Both the position numbers and the translations under genes were made by a program. Below the pieces are notes generated by a model that saw only the letters and a program-made list of their open reading frames with translations, made no database searches and was not told the DNA's origin. 48,979 nucleotides of DNA from Planctomycetota bacterium. GTDB taxonomy: Bacteria; Planctomycetota; J058. The stretch covers positions 1-48,979 of the forward strand of contig JAHBXY010000060.1 of assembly GCA_019636275.1 (NCBI GenBank). Direction: 5' to 3'. Of the stretch, positions 13,687 to 27,702 are shown in pieces (position 1 is the first letter of the stretch; each line of letters opens with the position of its first letter).

Positions 13687-15222
13687 CTAGCCGAACTGGA
13701 TCCCCTGCGCGAGCGGCAGGGAGGTCGAGTAGTTGATCGTGCACGTCTGCCGGCGCATGTAGGCCTTCCAGGAGTCGCTGCCGGCCTCGCGGCCGCCGCC
13801 GGTCTCCTTCTCGCCGCCGAACGCGCCGCCGATCTCGGCGCCGCTCGTGCCGATGTTCACGTTGGCGATCCCGCAGTCGCTGCCGGCGGCCGAGAGGAAG
13901 CGCTCGGCCGCGCGCAGGTCGCGCGTGAACACGGCGCTCGACAGGCCCTGCGGCACGGCGTTGTTCACCGCGATCGCCTCGTCGACCGACTCGACCTCGA
14001 TCGCGTAGAGCACGGGCGCGAAGGTCTCCTCGGCGACGATCGGCATGTCGCGGTGGGCGCGCACGACCGTCGGCTCGACGAAGTAGCCCCTGGCGCAGGC
14101 GCCCTGCGTGTAGCGCCCGCCGCCGGTGAGGATCTGCCCGCCCTGCTCCCGGGCGAGCTCGAGGGCGCGCATCATGTTCTCGACCGCGCCGTGGCGGATC
14201 AGCGGCCCGCAGAGCGTCCCCTCGGCCAGCGGGTCGCCGATCGGCACCTGCTTGTAGGCCGCCGTGAGGCGCTCGAGGAAGGCGCCGGCCACGCCCTTCT
14301 GCAGGAGGAGCCGGCGCGCCGTCGTGCAGCGCTGCCCGGCCGTGCCGACGGCGGCGAACAGGACCGCGCGCAGGGCCAGGTCGAGGTCGGCGTCGTCGAG
14401 GATCGCGATGGCGTTGTTGCCGCCCAGCTCGAGCAGGCTGCGCCCCATGCGCTGGGCGACCACGCCGGCGACCTTGCGGCCCATGGCGCACGAGCCCGTG
14501 GCCGAGATCAGCGGCACGCGCCGGTCGGCGACCAGCCGGCTGCCGACGGCGTCGACGGGCCCGATCAGGAGCCCGCAGGTGCCCTCGGGCGCGCCGCTCC
14601 GCTGCAGGACGTCCTGCACGATCCGGTGCACGGCCAGCGCCGTGAGCGGCGTCATCTCGGACGGCTTCCACACGCAGGTGTCGCCGCACACGAGCGCGAT
14701 CATGGCGTTCCAGGCCCACACGGCGACCGGGAAGTTGAACGCGGAGATGATCCCGACCGGCCCGAGCGGGTGCCATTGCTCGTACATGCGGTGGCCGGGG
14801 CGCTCGGAGTGCATCGACAGGCCGTAGAGCTGACGCGAAAGGCCGACGGCGAAGTCGGCGATGTCGATCATCTCCTGCACCTCGCCCAGGCCCTCCTGCA
14901 GGATCTTGCCCGACTCGAGGCTCACCAGCCGCCCGAGGGCGTCCTTGTGGCGGCGCAGCGCCTCGCCGATCTGCCGCACGACCTCGCCGCGCCGCGGGGC
15001 CGGCCACTCGCGCCACACCGGGAACGCGTCGACCGCCAGCTGCATGACCTGGTCGTACTCGGCGGCGCCCGCGCCGCGGACGACGGCCATCGTCTCGCCG
15101 CGCGCCGGGTCGATCGAGGGCAGCTCTGCCCCGCGCGTGTCGATCAGCTCCTTGACCGTGGCGGCGCCCGGGTTCGAGGCGGCGAGCCCGAGCTGCTCGA
15201 GGACGGCGTAACGGTCAGTCAT
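13687..15222 (-). CDS. Aldehyde dehydrogenase, ALDH7 (aminoadipate semialdehyde) type
   Basis: A 511-residue NAD(P)-dependent aldehyde dehydrogenase. All key residues are visible: N163 in SAFNFPVAVW, K186 in WKPSE, E265 in LLELGGNN, catalytic C299 in GTAGQRCTT. The end, GGEKETGGGREAGSDSWKAY followed by MRRQTCTINY, matches the antiquitin/ALDH7 group that oxidises 2-aminoadipate-6-semialdehyde (piperideine-6-carboxylate) in lysine breakdown; bacterial members are called AmaB or Pcd. Other lysine-catabolic genes are not seen nearby, so the exact substrate is inferred. ATG start behind CCGGAGG. It leads the two-gene unit with the DUF4177 gene. Confidence 0.93.
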   Translation of the reverse strand: MTDRYAVLEQLGLAASNPGAATVKELIDTRGAELPSIDPARGETMAVVRGAGAAEYDQVMQLAVDAFPVWREWPAPRRGEVVRQIGEALRRHKDALGRLVSLESGKILQEGLGEVQEMIDIADFAVGLSRQLYGLSMHSERPGHRMYEQWHPLGPVGIISAFNFPVAVWAWNAMIALVCGDTCVWKPSEMTPLTALAVHRIVQDVLQRSGAPEGTCGLLIGPVDAVGSRLVADRRVPLISATGSCAMGRKVAGVVAQRMGRSLLELGGNNAIAILDDADLDLALRAVLFAAVGTAGQRCTTARRLLLQKGVAGAFLERLTAAYKQVPIGDPLAEGTLCGPLIRHGAVENMMRALELAREQGGQILTGGGRYTQGACARGYFVEPTVVRAHRDMPIVAEETFAPVLYAIEVESVDEAIAVNNAVPQGLSSAVFTRDLRAAERFLSAAGSDCGIANVNIGTSGAEIGGAFGGEKETGGGREAGSDSWKAYMRRQTCTINYSTSLPLAQGIQFG

Positions 15223-15306
15223 GGCGTGAACCTCCGGAGAGGCGCGAGGCTACCACGGACTGGAGGAGAGGGCGGTCGGCCGCCGTCCTCCCGCCACCTG
15301 GACGAT

Positions 15307-15779
15307 GGTTCACAACAGAGGAGCAGAGGAAGCAGAGCCCTCTCCGCAGGCCGGCTCGACGGGAGCCCTCGAGGCCGCGACGGCCGCGCGCGCGGCGAGT
15401 CGACGTGGGCGCCCTCGCTCGAGACGGCCTCGCAGGGCAGGAGGTCCGTCATCCTCACGAAGCACGCCATCAGGGCGACCGAGACGGCCGCTGGAGCCGC
15501 GTTCACGGCCCCGACGTCGCCGTGTCCGGGCCCCTTCCGCCAGCGACGAGAGGGCATGGAAGTCCCTACCTCTCGTCCCATCGAGCGGGATGGGCATTCT
15601 CTGCCTTGCGTCAGCATCGAGAGGATGCGCTCGAGGGGGCGACACCCCGACAACCAAGGTGCAGGGCCGAAGCGAGGAGGGCGACCAGGCGGGTCGCGAC
15701 CTGGGGGCGCCCGGGGAGCTCTCGCGGCGGGTCTCCCGGTCGGGCGACCTCTGCTCCCTCTGCTCCTCTGTGGTGAACC
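15307..15779. repeat. GCAGAGG inverted-repeat element, copy 1 (473 bp)
   Basis: The element is bounded by near-perfect inverted ends: 15307-15337 (GGTTCACAACAGAGGAGCAG...) and 15748-15779, with about two mismatches. The right end is 13 bases from the stop of the DUF4388 gene. I see no gene inside. The same ends bound 42876-43328, so this is a dispersed non-coding element, perhaps a MITE-like relic. Confidence 0.75.
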
Positions 15780-15792
15780 TTCTTCCCCGCCC

Positions 15793-17964
15793 TCAGGTCC
15801 CCAGGCGCGCCAGGAGCTGGTTGGCCTGCGAGTGGCTCGGCTCGAGCGCCCGCGCCCGCTCGAGCGCCTCGCGCGCCAGGCCCTGGTTGCCCTGGGCGAG
15901 CATGAGCTCGGCGTAGCGGGCGTAGATCGCCGCCGCCGAGCGGAAGGCGCTGCGCTGGTCCTCGGCGCGCGCCAGGTCGTAGAGCGCCTCGGCGTCGTCC
16001 TGCCGCAGCTGGACGGCGCGCCGCAGGTCGCGCGCGGCGTCCTCGTAGAGGCCCGCCCGCAGGCACATGGCGCCGATGAGCTTCCAGCCCAGCTGCGCCT
16101 CGTCGACGTTCCCCGCCCGCTCGGCCATGGCCGCCAGCCCGCGCCGCGAGTCCATGTCGAACGGCGCCACGGCCAGCGCGTCCTCGTAGGCCTCCCGCGC
16201 GTCCGCCGGCTGCGCCTGGGCCAGGGCCCGCTCGGCCAGCTCGCGCAGCGTGCGCACGGCCCGCTCGGTCTGGTTGAGCGCCAGGTGCGTCTCGGCCAGG
16301 CGCCGCCGCACGTCGAGCCGGTCGGGCGTCAGCTCGACGATCCGCCGCAGCGGCTGGAGCATCTCCGGCGGCGGCGCCTCGCCCTGCGCGGGCTCGAGGC
16401 TGCGGGCCATGCCCTCGTAGCGGGAGACGGCCAGGTCGAGCTGCTCGTTCTCCACGTAGGCCTTGGCCAGCCACTCCCAGGCCGGCGTCGACGACGGCTC
16501 GAGCTCGACGATCGACTCGTAGACCTGGATGAGGAACGACCAGTTGATCGAGTTGGCGATCAGCCCCGAGCGGTAGAGCGTGTCGGCCAGCCGCCGGTAC
16601 TCGCGCACGGCGTCGTCGGTCGAGCCCATCTTGGCCAGCGTCTGGGCCAGCCGCAGGTGGGCGTCTAGGTTCTCGCTGTCGATGTCCAGGATCCGGTAGT
16701 AGACGGCCACCGCCTCGTCGGGCCGCTCCTCGTCGAGCAGGACCGAGGCGAGGTCGTCGAGCCGCCCCATGGCCTGGATCATGTCGTCCTCGGCCAGGTG
16801 GAGCTGCGCCAGCCGCTCGAGCGCCGGCTTGTCGGTCGGCGCCAGCTCGAGCAGCTCCTGCAGCAGCGGCGTCAGCGCGTCGGGCTTCAGCCCCAGCCCC
16901 TCGGCCGTGGCCACGAGCGTGCGGTACTCGATCGCCGCGTCGCGCTCGAGCCCGCACTCGATGAGCAGTCGCGCCAGCCGGCGCCGCAGCTCCAGGTCCT
17001 CGGGCGCCAGCTCGAGCGCGTCGCGCAGGGCGGAGATCGCCAGGTCGCGCCGGTCGAGCCGCGCGCAGCGGTCGGCGACGGCGATCCAGCGATCGAGCGC
17101 CTCCTTGTTGCGCCCGAGCCGGTGGTAGGCCAGCGCGATGCGCCGGTAGAGGTCGAGGTGCTCGAGCCCGCGGTCGGCGGCGAGCTCGTAGACGTGCAGC
17201 GCCTTCTCGTAGTCCTCGTCGCGCTCGGCCTCGACGCCCACCTTGGCCAGCTCGGCCGGCTCGAGGATCGTCAGGTGGCCGGCCTTGACCAGGTCGGCCA
17301 GCGCGCGCAGCGCCTCGATCGTGTTCAGCGGCGACTGCTTGGCGATCTCGTAGGCCGAGCGGTAGCCATCGATCAGCAGCGCGACGCGCCGGTCGACGAG
17401 CCCCTCGGGCAGCCCGCCGGGCGGCGGCGCGAGCACGTCGTGCTCGTGCGGGATCACGCTGCGCACGAGCTCCCACTCGTCGGCGCGCCGCGCCGCCTCC
17501 ATGAGGATGCTCATGCCCGAGATGTTCAGGCGCAGCTCGGTGTCCTCGGGCGCGAACACCGCCGGCAGCGGCGGGTCGCCCGGGTGGAAGCGCACGTCGA
17601 GGTTCTTCCAGGTGAACAGGTCGAAGATGTCCTCGCGCGCCTGGAAGTGCAGGGCCTTCTGGATCGAGTCGCGGTCGACGAGGCCCAGCTCGACCAGCAC
17701 CTCGCCCAGGCGGCGGCCCGTGCGCTCGTGGTCGACGAGGGTCATGACGTAGTCGGCCTCGTCGATGAGCCCCAGCTCGTAGAGCGCGCGCCCGAGGATC
17801 ACCTGGGAGTGGTCCATCTTGCGGTGCTGGACCAGACCCTCGCGGAAGAACAGGAAGCAGCGGCGGCTCGTCCCCGAGACGACCTCGAGCGTGCCCAGCC
17901 AGCGCTTGTTCTGCAGCGACTGGATGATGTCCGGGAGCTCGATGATCGGGGCCGTCTCGCTCAT
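15793..17964 (-). CDS. DUF4388 (PATAN) domain plus TPR-repeat protein
   Basis: A 723-residue cytosolic protein. Residues ~1-130 form a DUF4388/PATAN-type domain (DIIQSLQNKRWLGTLEVVSG, FREGLVQHRKM, LGEVLVELGLVDRDSIQKAL), common in planctomycete and myxobacterial signalling proteins. From ~235 to the end it is a long run of TPR motifs, for example YEKALHVYELAADRG, RAYEDALAVA-like and EALERARALEPSHSQANQLL. It is probably an adaptor binding other signalling proteins. The ATG follows a purine-rich site; three 15-bp repeats lie just upstream. No membrane segment. Confidence 0.85.
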   Translation of the reverse strand: MSETAPIIELPDIIQSLQNKRWLGTLEVVSGTSRRCFLFFREGLVQHRKMDHSQVILGRALYELGLIDEADYVMTLVDHERTGRRLGEVLVELGLVDRDSIQKALHFQAREDIFDLFTWKNLDVRFHPGDPPLPAVFAPEDTELRLNISGMSILMEAARRADEWELVRSVIPHEHDVLAPPPGGLPEGLVDRRVALLIDGYRSAYEIAKQSPLNTIEALRALADLVKAGHLTILEPAELAKVGVEAERDEDYEKALHVYELAADRGLEHLDLYRRIALAYHRLGRNKEALDRWIAVADRCARLDRRDLAISALRDALELAPEDLELRRRLARLLIECGLERDAAIEYRTLVATAEGLGLKPDALTPLLQELLELAPTDKPALERLAQLHLAEDDMIQAMGRLDDLASVLLDEERPDEAVAVYYRILDIDSENLDAHLRLAQTLAKMGSTDDAVREYRRLADTLYRSGLIANSINWSFLIQVYESIVELEPSSTPAWEWLAKAYVENEQLDLAVSRYEGMARSLEPAQGEAPPPEMLQPLRRIVELTPDRLDVRRRLAETHLALNQTERAVRTLRELAERALAQAQPADAREAYEDALAVAPFDMDSRRGLAAMAERAGNVDEAQLGWKLIGAMCLRAGLYEDAARDLRRAVQLRQDDAEALYDLARAEDQRSAFRSAAAIYARYAELMLAQGNQGLAREALERARALEPSHSQANQLLARLGT

Positions 17965-17974
17965 GGGCTCCCCG

Positions 17975-18019
17975 TCATCGTCGCGATCTTCATCGACGCG
18001 ATCATCATCGATGCGATCG
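17975..18019. repeat. 15-bp tandem repeat, three copies
   Basis: TCATCGTCGCGATCT (17975), TCATCGACGCGATCA (17990) and TCATCGATGCGATCG (18005) form three close 15-bp units starting 10 bases upstream of the DUF4388 gene's ATG. They would lie in its leader or promoter. Confidence 0.8.
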
Positions 18020-18215
18020 GCGGCGCTCGCGTGACTCGACCGGACTCGCTCATGGACGCGGCGTCACCTGCGCGCCCGCACGGGCGCTGCTCGTGTCTCC
18101 GAGACCCTTGGCCTGTTGGACCTTAGCAGCGGCAGGCGGGCGGAGCAAGGTGTGCGGACCCGAGCGGGATCCGAGCGCGCCGAGGGGCCCACTCACCCGG
18201 CGGCGCGCGCGGTCG

Positions 18216-18704
18216 TCAGAGGACCTCGGCCTTGAAGGTCGTGAGGCTGACCCTCACGGTGCGGAAGAAGTCCTTGACCCGGGCGACGGTCACGCCGCCG
18301 CTGAGCTCGAGGTCGAGCTCGAGCACCGGGTCGCCGTCTCCGTCGATGTAGGCGCGGGAGAAGCCCTTCTCCCGGTTCCACCGGTTGACGCCCTCCAGCG
18401 TCGCGCTCGTGCCCGACCAGGCGAAGCGGGCCAGGATCGACGTCTTCCGCTGGCTGGTGATGACCAGGCACCGCGTCCCCTCCATGGAGAAGAGGAGGTC
18501 GTCGTCCTCGTCGACCGTGATCCCCGCGTACCCCTCGACGGCCAGGATCGCCTTGACCTCCTCGCCCGTCAGCGTCCCGACGACCCGCTGGTCCCCGCGG
18601 GCGTCCTGCGCCGCGGCGCTCAGGAGCGGCGCCGCCGCGAGCAGGGACGCGCTCAGCGCCAGCGCCAGCCACCCGCTCCACGATGCGAAGACACGTCGTG
18701 CCAC
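18216..18704 (-). CDS. Exported YbjN-domain protein
   Basis: A 162-residue protein with a signal peptide (WLALALSASLLAAAPLLSAA, cleavage near AAAQ). The mature domain has LTGEEVKAILAVEGYAGI, CLVITSQRK, LEGVNRWNREKGFSRAYIDG and LELSGGVTVARVKDFF, the pattern of the YbjN (sensory transduction regulator-like) domain; this fold resembles type III secretion chaperones. Its molecular role is unknown. GTG start behind GAGGGGGTGAGG. It lies 91 bases downstream of the sigma54-regulator gene on the same strand. Confidence 0.8.
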   Translation of the reverse strand: MARRVFASWSGWLALALSASLLAAAPLLSAAAQDARGDQRVVGTLTGEEVKAILAVEGYAGITVDEDDDLLFSMEGTRCLVITSQRKTSILARFAWSGTSATLEGVNRWNREKGFSRAYIDGDGDPVLELDLELSGGVTVARVKDFFRTVRVSLTTFKAEVL

Positions 18705-18795
18705 GGCCTCACCCCCTCTCGGCGGCCTTCTGGCGCGCCGGCGTCGAAGTCTATGAGGCGGCCCGCCCGCCTTCCAGGCCCCACCAGGGGACGGC

Positions 18796-23902
<5,107 letters not shown>

Positions 23903-23997
23903 CGCGACCTCCCTGCCGTGGCGGAATTATCGTCCGGGGGTCCGACACACGCCATGCTCCTCCTCTCTGCCCGGCGGGTGTGCTATTCCTGTCGGTG

Positions 23998-24807
23998 ATG
24001 ATCGTCTCGACGCCGTCCGCGATGCTCTGGCGCGAGCTGGTGGACAGCCGCACGAACGACTACGTGCGCCGCTGGATGCGCCACTTCCCCGGGATCCGGG
24101 CCACGTGCATCGAGCAGTGGATCCAGGACCTCGTGGCGGCGTCGGTGCCCACCTGGGTCCACCCCCTCAGCGCCGCCGAGCGCGACCTGCTCGTCGACGA
24201 GCACTGGCGGCGCGTCACGGAGCGGCCGGGCCACGAGCCGGAGGAGTTCGAGGCGATCGTCGAGGCGCTGGAGAAGGACATCCTCGAGGCCCAGGAGGTC
24301 TCGAACGTGGGCGCCGCCTTCGTGCGGCTGGGCTCGCGCGCGCCGCTCGACAGCCCCCTGCTGCTCGAGGGGTCGCTCCAGGTCGACGCCGGCGCGGAGG
24401 CGCTCGAGGTGCTCCTCCAGAGCGAGCGCGTGTTCGACGACCTGTGCTTGATGCAGGAGTGCGGCTACGTGCCGTCGATCGTCGTGCGCCCCTGGCTCGA
24501 CCTGCCGCCCGGGACCGAGCTGCGGGCGTTCATCCGCCGCCGCGAGCTCGTCGGCCTGTCACAGCGGCAGGTCGACGCCGTGCAGCCCGAGCTCGTGGCC
24601 CGCGCCCCGGAGCTCGAGGAGGCCGTGCGCCGGCGCTGCGCGGAGCTGGCCCCGCGCTGGCCGCTCGACGACCTCGTGGCGGACTTCGTCATCGAGGACG
24701 AGGCGGCCATGCTCACCGACCTGCACCCGCTCCTCGACTGGACCGATGCCGGGCTGTTCTCCTGGGAGCAGCCGTTCGAGCGGTACAAGTTCCGCTACCT
24801 CCACTGA
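23998..24807 (+). CDS. CDC123/D123-like ATP-grasp protein
   Basis: A 269-residue protein that reads like the D123 (CDC123) family, ATP-grasp proteins best known from eukaryotes, where CDC123 helps assemble translation factor eIF2. Matching blocks are FVRLGSRAPLDS (108-119), ELRAFIRRRELVGLSQR (174-190), DFVIED (229-234) and LTDLHPLLDWTDAGLFSWEQ (239-258); the last corresponds to the metal-binding D/N-P ... TDxLLFxWEE segment. The bacterial target cannot be eIF2 and is unknown. ATG 23998 is taken as the start; TATTCC about eight bases upstream could be a -10 of a leaderless transcript. It is divergent from the giant regulator gene, with a 95-bp gap. Confidence 0.75.
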   Translation: MIVSTPSAMLWRELVDSRTNDYVRRWMRHFPGIRATCIEQWIQDLVAASVPTWVHPLSAAERDLLVDEHWRRVTERPGHEPEEFEAIVEALEKDILEAQEVSNVGAAFVRLGSRAPLDSPLLLEGSLQVDAGAEALEVLLQSERVFDDLCLMQECGYVPSIVVRPWLDLPPGTELRAFIRRRELVGLSQRQVDAVQPELVARAPELEEAVRRRCAELAPRWPLDDLVADFVIEDEAAMLTDLHPLLDWTDAGLFSWEQPFERYKFRYLH

Positions 24808-24865
24808 GCTCGGGCGCCCGTCCGGGCCCGGAACCCCGCTCGCGGAGCGGCCAGCCCCCTGCGAG

Positions 24866-24880
24866 GGCGCAAGTTGCGCC
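24866..24880. terminator. Small hairpin after the CDC123-like gene
   Basis: GGCGCAA (24866-24872) pairs with TTGCGCC (24874-24880), extended by weaker GC pairing. It lies about 60 bases past the CDC123-like stop and before the prepilin promoter. Confidence 0.3.
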
Positions 24881-24993
24881 GGGGGCGGCGCCGGCCGGAG
24901 GCCGGTGCAAGAAGCGGCCCTGCCGGGTCGTCTATCCCTGCGACCAGGGCTCGACCCAGGCGGAGGCTTGCCCCGGCCTGCCCCCGCCTGCCG

Positions 24994-25023
24994 TTGACAT
25001 CGTCCGACGTCCGCGGCTACGAT
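24994..25023 (+). promoter_or_regulatory. Sigma-70 promoter of the prepilin cluster
   Basis: TTGACA (24994-24999), 18-bp spacer, TACGAT (25018-25023). It stands about 50 bases upstream of the TTG start at 25071 and would drive the five prepilin genes that follow with little spacing. Confidence 0.75.
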
Positions 25024-25070
25024 CCCGCCTCGGTCCTGACTGCTGGTCCAAACCGCTGGGAGGTCGTCCT

Positions 25071-25880
25071 TTGCGAGTCAACAGCCCCCGCCGCGGCTTC
25101 ACGCTGATCGAGCTGCTCGTCGTCATCGCCATCATCGGCGTCCTGGCGACCCTCCTCCTCTCGGCGATCTTCGGCGCCAAGAGCAAGGCCAAGATCGGCG
25201 TGGCCAAGAGCGAGATCCGCTCCATCGAGGCGGCGCTCTCCATGTACCGCGGGGACCAGGGCCGCTTCCCGCGCCTGGCCCTGCGCCCGACCGACGGCCA
25301 GCTGGGCAGCGCCAACCACGACGCGTGGCGCGACGACTCGCCGGCCCTCTACGCCGCGCTCCGCAACCGCCCGACGGTGGCGCTGGGCGGCGGCCAGGGC
25401 TCGCCCTACCTCGACTGGAAGGCGGAGAACGTCGGCTACCTCGACGCGAACTTCGTCCGGCCCGACAACATGGGCCAGAACCACGCGGGCGGCCTGCCCA
25501 ACCCGACCGGCGTCACGCCGCTCGAGCCGGCGAACTACGACCGGCTGACGGTCGCGGCGTTCCAGCAGCAGTTCGCCCCGAACCCGAACCTGACCGGCGC
25601 CCGCTTCCTCGTCCTGCTCGACCCGTGGGGCAACCCCTACCACTACCGCGAGTGGGCCTCGGTCCGGCAGAGCGTGAAGGACCAGTTCATGGCCGGGACC
25701 GGCTCCCACAACCGCACCACGGCCTTCGACGTGGCGCGCCGCCAGGGCCAGGTGCCGGTGAACCCGGCGCGCGACGCCATCCACAATCCGGACGCGTTCG
25801 ACATCTGGAGCAACGGTCCCAACGGGATCAACGAGTTCGGCGCGCCCGAGTCGGACGACGTCACGAGCTGGAGCCAGTGA
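25071..25880 (+). CDS. GspG-like prepilin 1
   Basis: A 269-residue prepilin. TTG start behind GGGAGGTCG; short leader, then G9^F10TLIELLVVIAIIGVLATL with E14 (mature +5). The globular part ends SNGPNGINEFGAPESDDVTS followed by WSQ, resembling the calcium-site C-terminus of the major pseudopilin GspG (DGxxG...DDIxSW). It is thus a type II secretion-like or pilus-like subunit. First gene of a five-gene prepilin cluster whose next start overlaps its stop (TGATG). Confidence 0.88.
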   Translation: MRVNSPRRGFTLIELLVVIAIIGVLATLLLSAIFGAKSKAKIGVAKSEIRSIEAALSMYRGDQGRFPRLALRPTDGQLGSANHDAWRDDSPALYAALRNRPTVALGGGQGSPYLDWKAENVGYLDANFVRPDNMGQNHAGGLPNPTGVTPLEPANYDRLTVAAFQQQFAPNPNLTGARFLVLLDPWGNPYHYREWASVRQSVKDQFMAGTGSHNRTTAFDVARRQGQVPVNPARDAIHNPDAFDIWSNGPNGINEFGAPESDDVTSWSQ

Positions 25881-26890
25881 TGCTGGCCACGCTGCACGAC
25901 GCCGCGCGGCGCGCCCGACCCGGTCGGGCGCGGGGCTTCACGCTCATCGAGGTCCTCTGCGTCATCGCGATCATCGGGATCCTGGTCGCGCTGCTCGCGT
26001 CGGGCCTGAGCTCCGCCAAGACCAAGGCCAAGGACAAGGCCACGCGGGCCCTGGTCGGCAAGGTCAAGACGGCGCTGGAGAACTACTTCAGCGAGTTCCG
26101 CGACTACCCGCCCGACGGCTACGACAACGAGACCGGCGACGCCGCGTTCGTCAACAACCAGGGGATCGAGGTCGGCTACGGGGTCAACCCGCGGCGCCGC
26201 CTCAAGGGCTCGGCCCTGCTCATGTACTTCCTCTGCCGGCCGCTGGTGAAGGTCACCAACATGGGGCCGCCGCCCGGGCCGGGCGAGCTGCTCGACGAGC
26301 GCAACCTCGTCTACACGCCGGTCGGGCCGTTCATGCCCATGAGCGGGACGGCGAACTACTCGCGGCCGCGCATAGGGACCGGCGCCAACGAGCGCCCGTT
26401 CGACCCCGGCTTCGTGTGGAGCGGCGGCCCGAACGCGATCCAGTTCTGGGACGCGCCCGGCAACGGGCGCTGGTGCGAGCTGATCGACGGCTACTACCGG
26501 CCGCTGTGCTACGACAAGGTGAAGACGGCGGACATCAAGTACTTCCAGCCGGACCGCTTCCACAACTGGGGCGCCTCGGCGGCGGGCAAGGGCATGCAGG
26601 TCCACCCCGACCAGGAGTACCTGCTCAACGAGATGCCGGTCCTCGACTCCGAGGAGAGCATCTGCCCGACGGACGAGCACAACCGGACGCTGCCGCTGTC
26701 CAACCCGCACACGTTCCACTGCGACCCGCGCTTCCGGCCCGGGTTCTCGCCCGACGGCTGCAGCCCGCTGAGCCTGACCGTCGGCACGAACACCTCGCAC
26801 GCCCCGCGGAACGTGGGCGGGTACGACCTGTGGTCGTTCGGCCAGTCCTACACCAACCCCCGCGACGACATCACGAGCTGGGGAGAGTGA
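25880..26890 (+). CDS. GspG-like prepilin 2 (long)
   Basis: A 336-residue prepilin with an 18-residue leader rich in R, then ARG^FTLIEVLCVIAIIGIL. The C-terminus, SFGQSYTNPRDDITSWGE, repeats the DDxTSW motif of the preceding gene, so the two share a GspG-like ending although the middle regions differ and this one is about 70 residues longer. The ATG shares its A with the upstream stop codon. Six cysteines in the globular region (for example GRWCELIDGYYRPLCYD) could form disulfides outside the cell membrane. Confidence 0.85.
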   Translation: MLATLHDAARRARPGRARGFTLIEVLCVIAIIGILVALLASGLSSAKTKAKDKATRALVGKVKTALENYFSEFRDYPPDGYDNETGDAAFVNNQGIEVGYGVNPRRRLKGSALLMYFLCRPLVKVTNMGPPPGPGELLDERNLVYTPVGPFMPMSGTANYSRPRIGTGANERPFDPGFVWSGGPNAIQFWDAPGNGRWCELIDGYYRPLCYDKVKTADIKYFQPDRFHNWGASAAGKGMQVHPDQEYLLNEMPVLDSEESICPTDEHNRTLPLSNPHTFHCDPRFRPGFSPDGCSPLSLTVGTNTSHAPRNVGGYDLWSFGQSYTNPRDDITSWGE

Positions 26891-26892
26891 AC

Positions 26893-27663
26893 ATGCGCGC
26901 GCGGCGTCTGGCCTTCACGCTCATGGAGCTGCTGGTGGTGATGGGGATCATCCTCGTCCTCACCGCCATGTCGCTCCCGGCGATCTCGAAGTTCATGGAC
27001 GGGCAGTCGCTCCACCAGAGCGGGCGGATCCTGCAGAGCGCGTTCAACGACGCGCGGCGCGCGGCGATCACGCAGCGCACCAAGCAGTACCTCGTCTTCT
27101 TCCGCGACCCGCACCCGACCTCCGGCGAGATGCGCTACGGGATGCGGCGCTACCGCGACAAGTTCGGCTACGAGGGCGACGCGCACTACCTGCTCCCGAG
27201 CGTGCAGTTCGACATGGGGACCGGCGGCGGGTCCATGACGCTCCCGCCCCCGCCGCTCCCGCCGGGCGCGGTCGGGCGCACGCGCGGCATGCACCTGCCC
27301 GTGTTCCAGCCGCTCCCCGACGAGACCAACGGCGCCCTGTTCCAGGGCAACGTGAAGTCGCCGAACACGTCGGGCAACATCCTGTGGCTCGAGTTCCGCA
27401 AGGACGGCACGGTCGCCCTCATGGAGTCGGGCAGCCCGTCGGCCCAGCGCGAGCGGACGCCGAGCGGGGCCGCGGCCACGCTGTTCGACATCAACACCCC
27501 GTTCGAGGTGAACCAGGGCGTGTTCGACGACCTGGCCGACCTCGTCGACATGAACCTGCGCGACACCAGCGACTCGCAGAACGTGGACAAGCGCTGCTTC
27601 GTCGACCTCGACCCCAACACCGGGCGGCTCGCGATCCGCGTCGTCCAGCCCGTGAGGCCCTGA
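26893..27663 (+). CDS. GspH-like prepilin 3
   Basis: A 256-residue prepilin. The leader is only MRARRLA, followed by FTLMELLVVMGIILVLTAMS with E at +5. The residue before the cleavage site is Ala rather than the usual Gly, which prepilin peptidases tolerate poorly in some systems. FNDARRAAITQRTKQYLVFF is the helical stem plus first strand seen in GspH/FimT minor pseudopilins. A proline-rich loop follows. Starts two bases after the preceding stop. Confidence 0.82.
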   Translation: MRARRLAFTLMELLVVMGIILVLTAMSLPAISKFMDGQSLHQSGRILQSAFNDARRAAITQRTKQYLVFFRDPHPTSGEMRYGMRRYRDKFGYEGDAHYLLPSVQFDMGTGGGSMTLPPPPLPPGAVGRTRGMHLPVFQPLPDETNGALFQGNVKSPNTSGNILWLEFRKDGTVALMESGSPSAQRERTPSGAAATLFDINTPFEVNQGVFDDLADLVDMNLRDTSDSQNVDKRCFVDLDPNTGRLAIRVVQPVRP

Positions 27664-27702
27664 GCCATGGCCGTCGATCACATCCGTGCGGAGGGAGGCC
27701 AC

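Noticed and set aside
15307..15779. Insertion sequence
   Set aside because: It has inverted ends but no transposase frame and no visible target-site duplication.
13060..16668. Very long plus-strand open frame (1,202 codons) across the ALDH and DUF4388 region
   Set aside because: It is antisense to clear ALDH7 and TPR genes, and its translation is R/A/G/H-rich without any fold; such frames are by-products of high GC.
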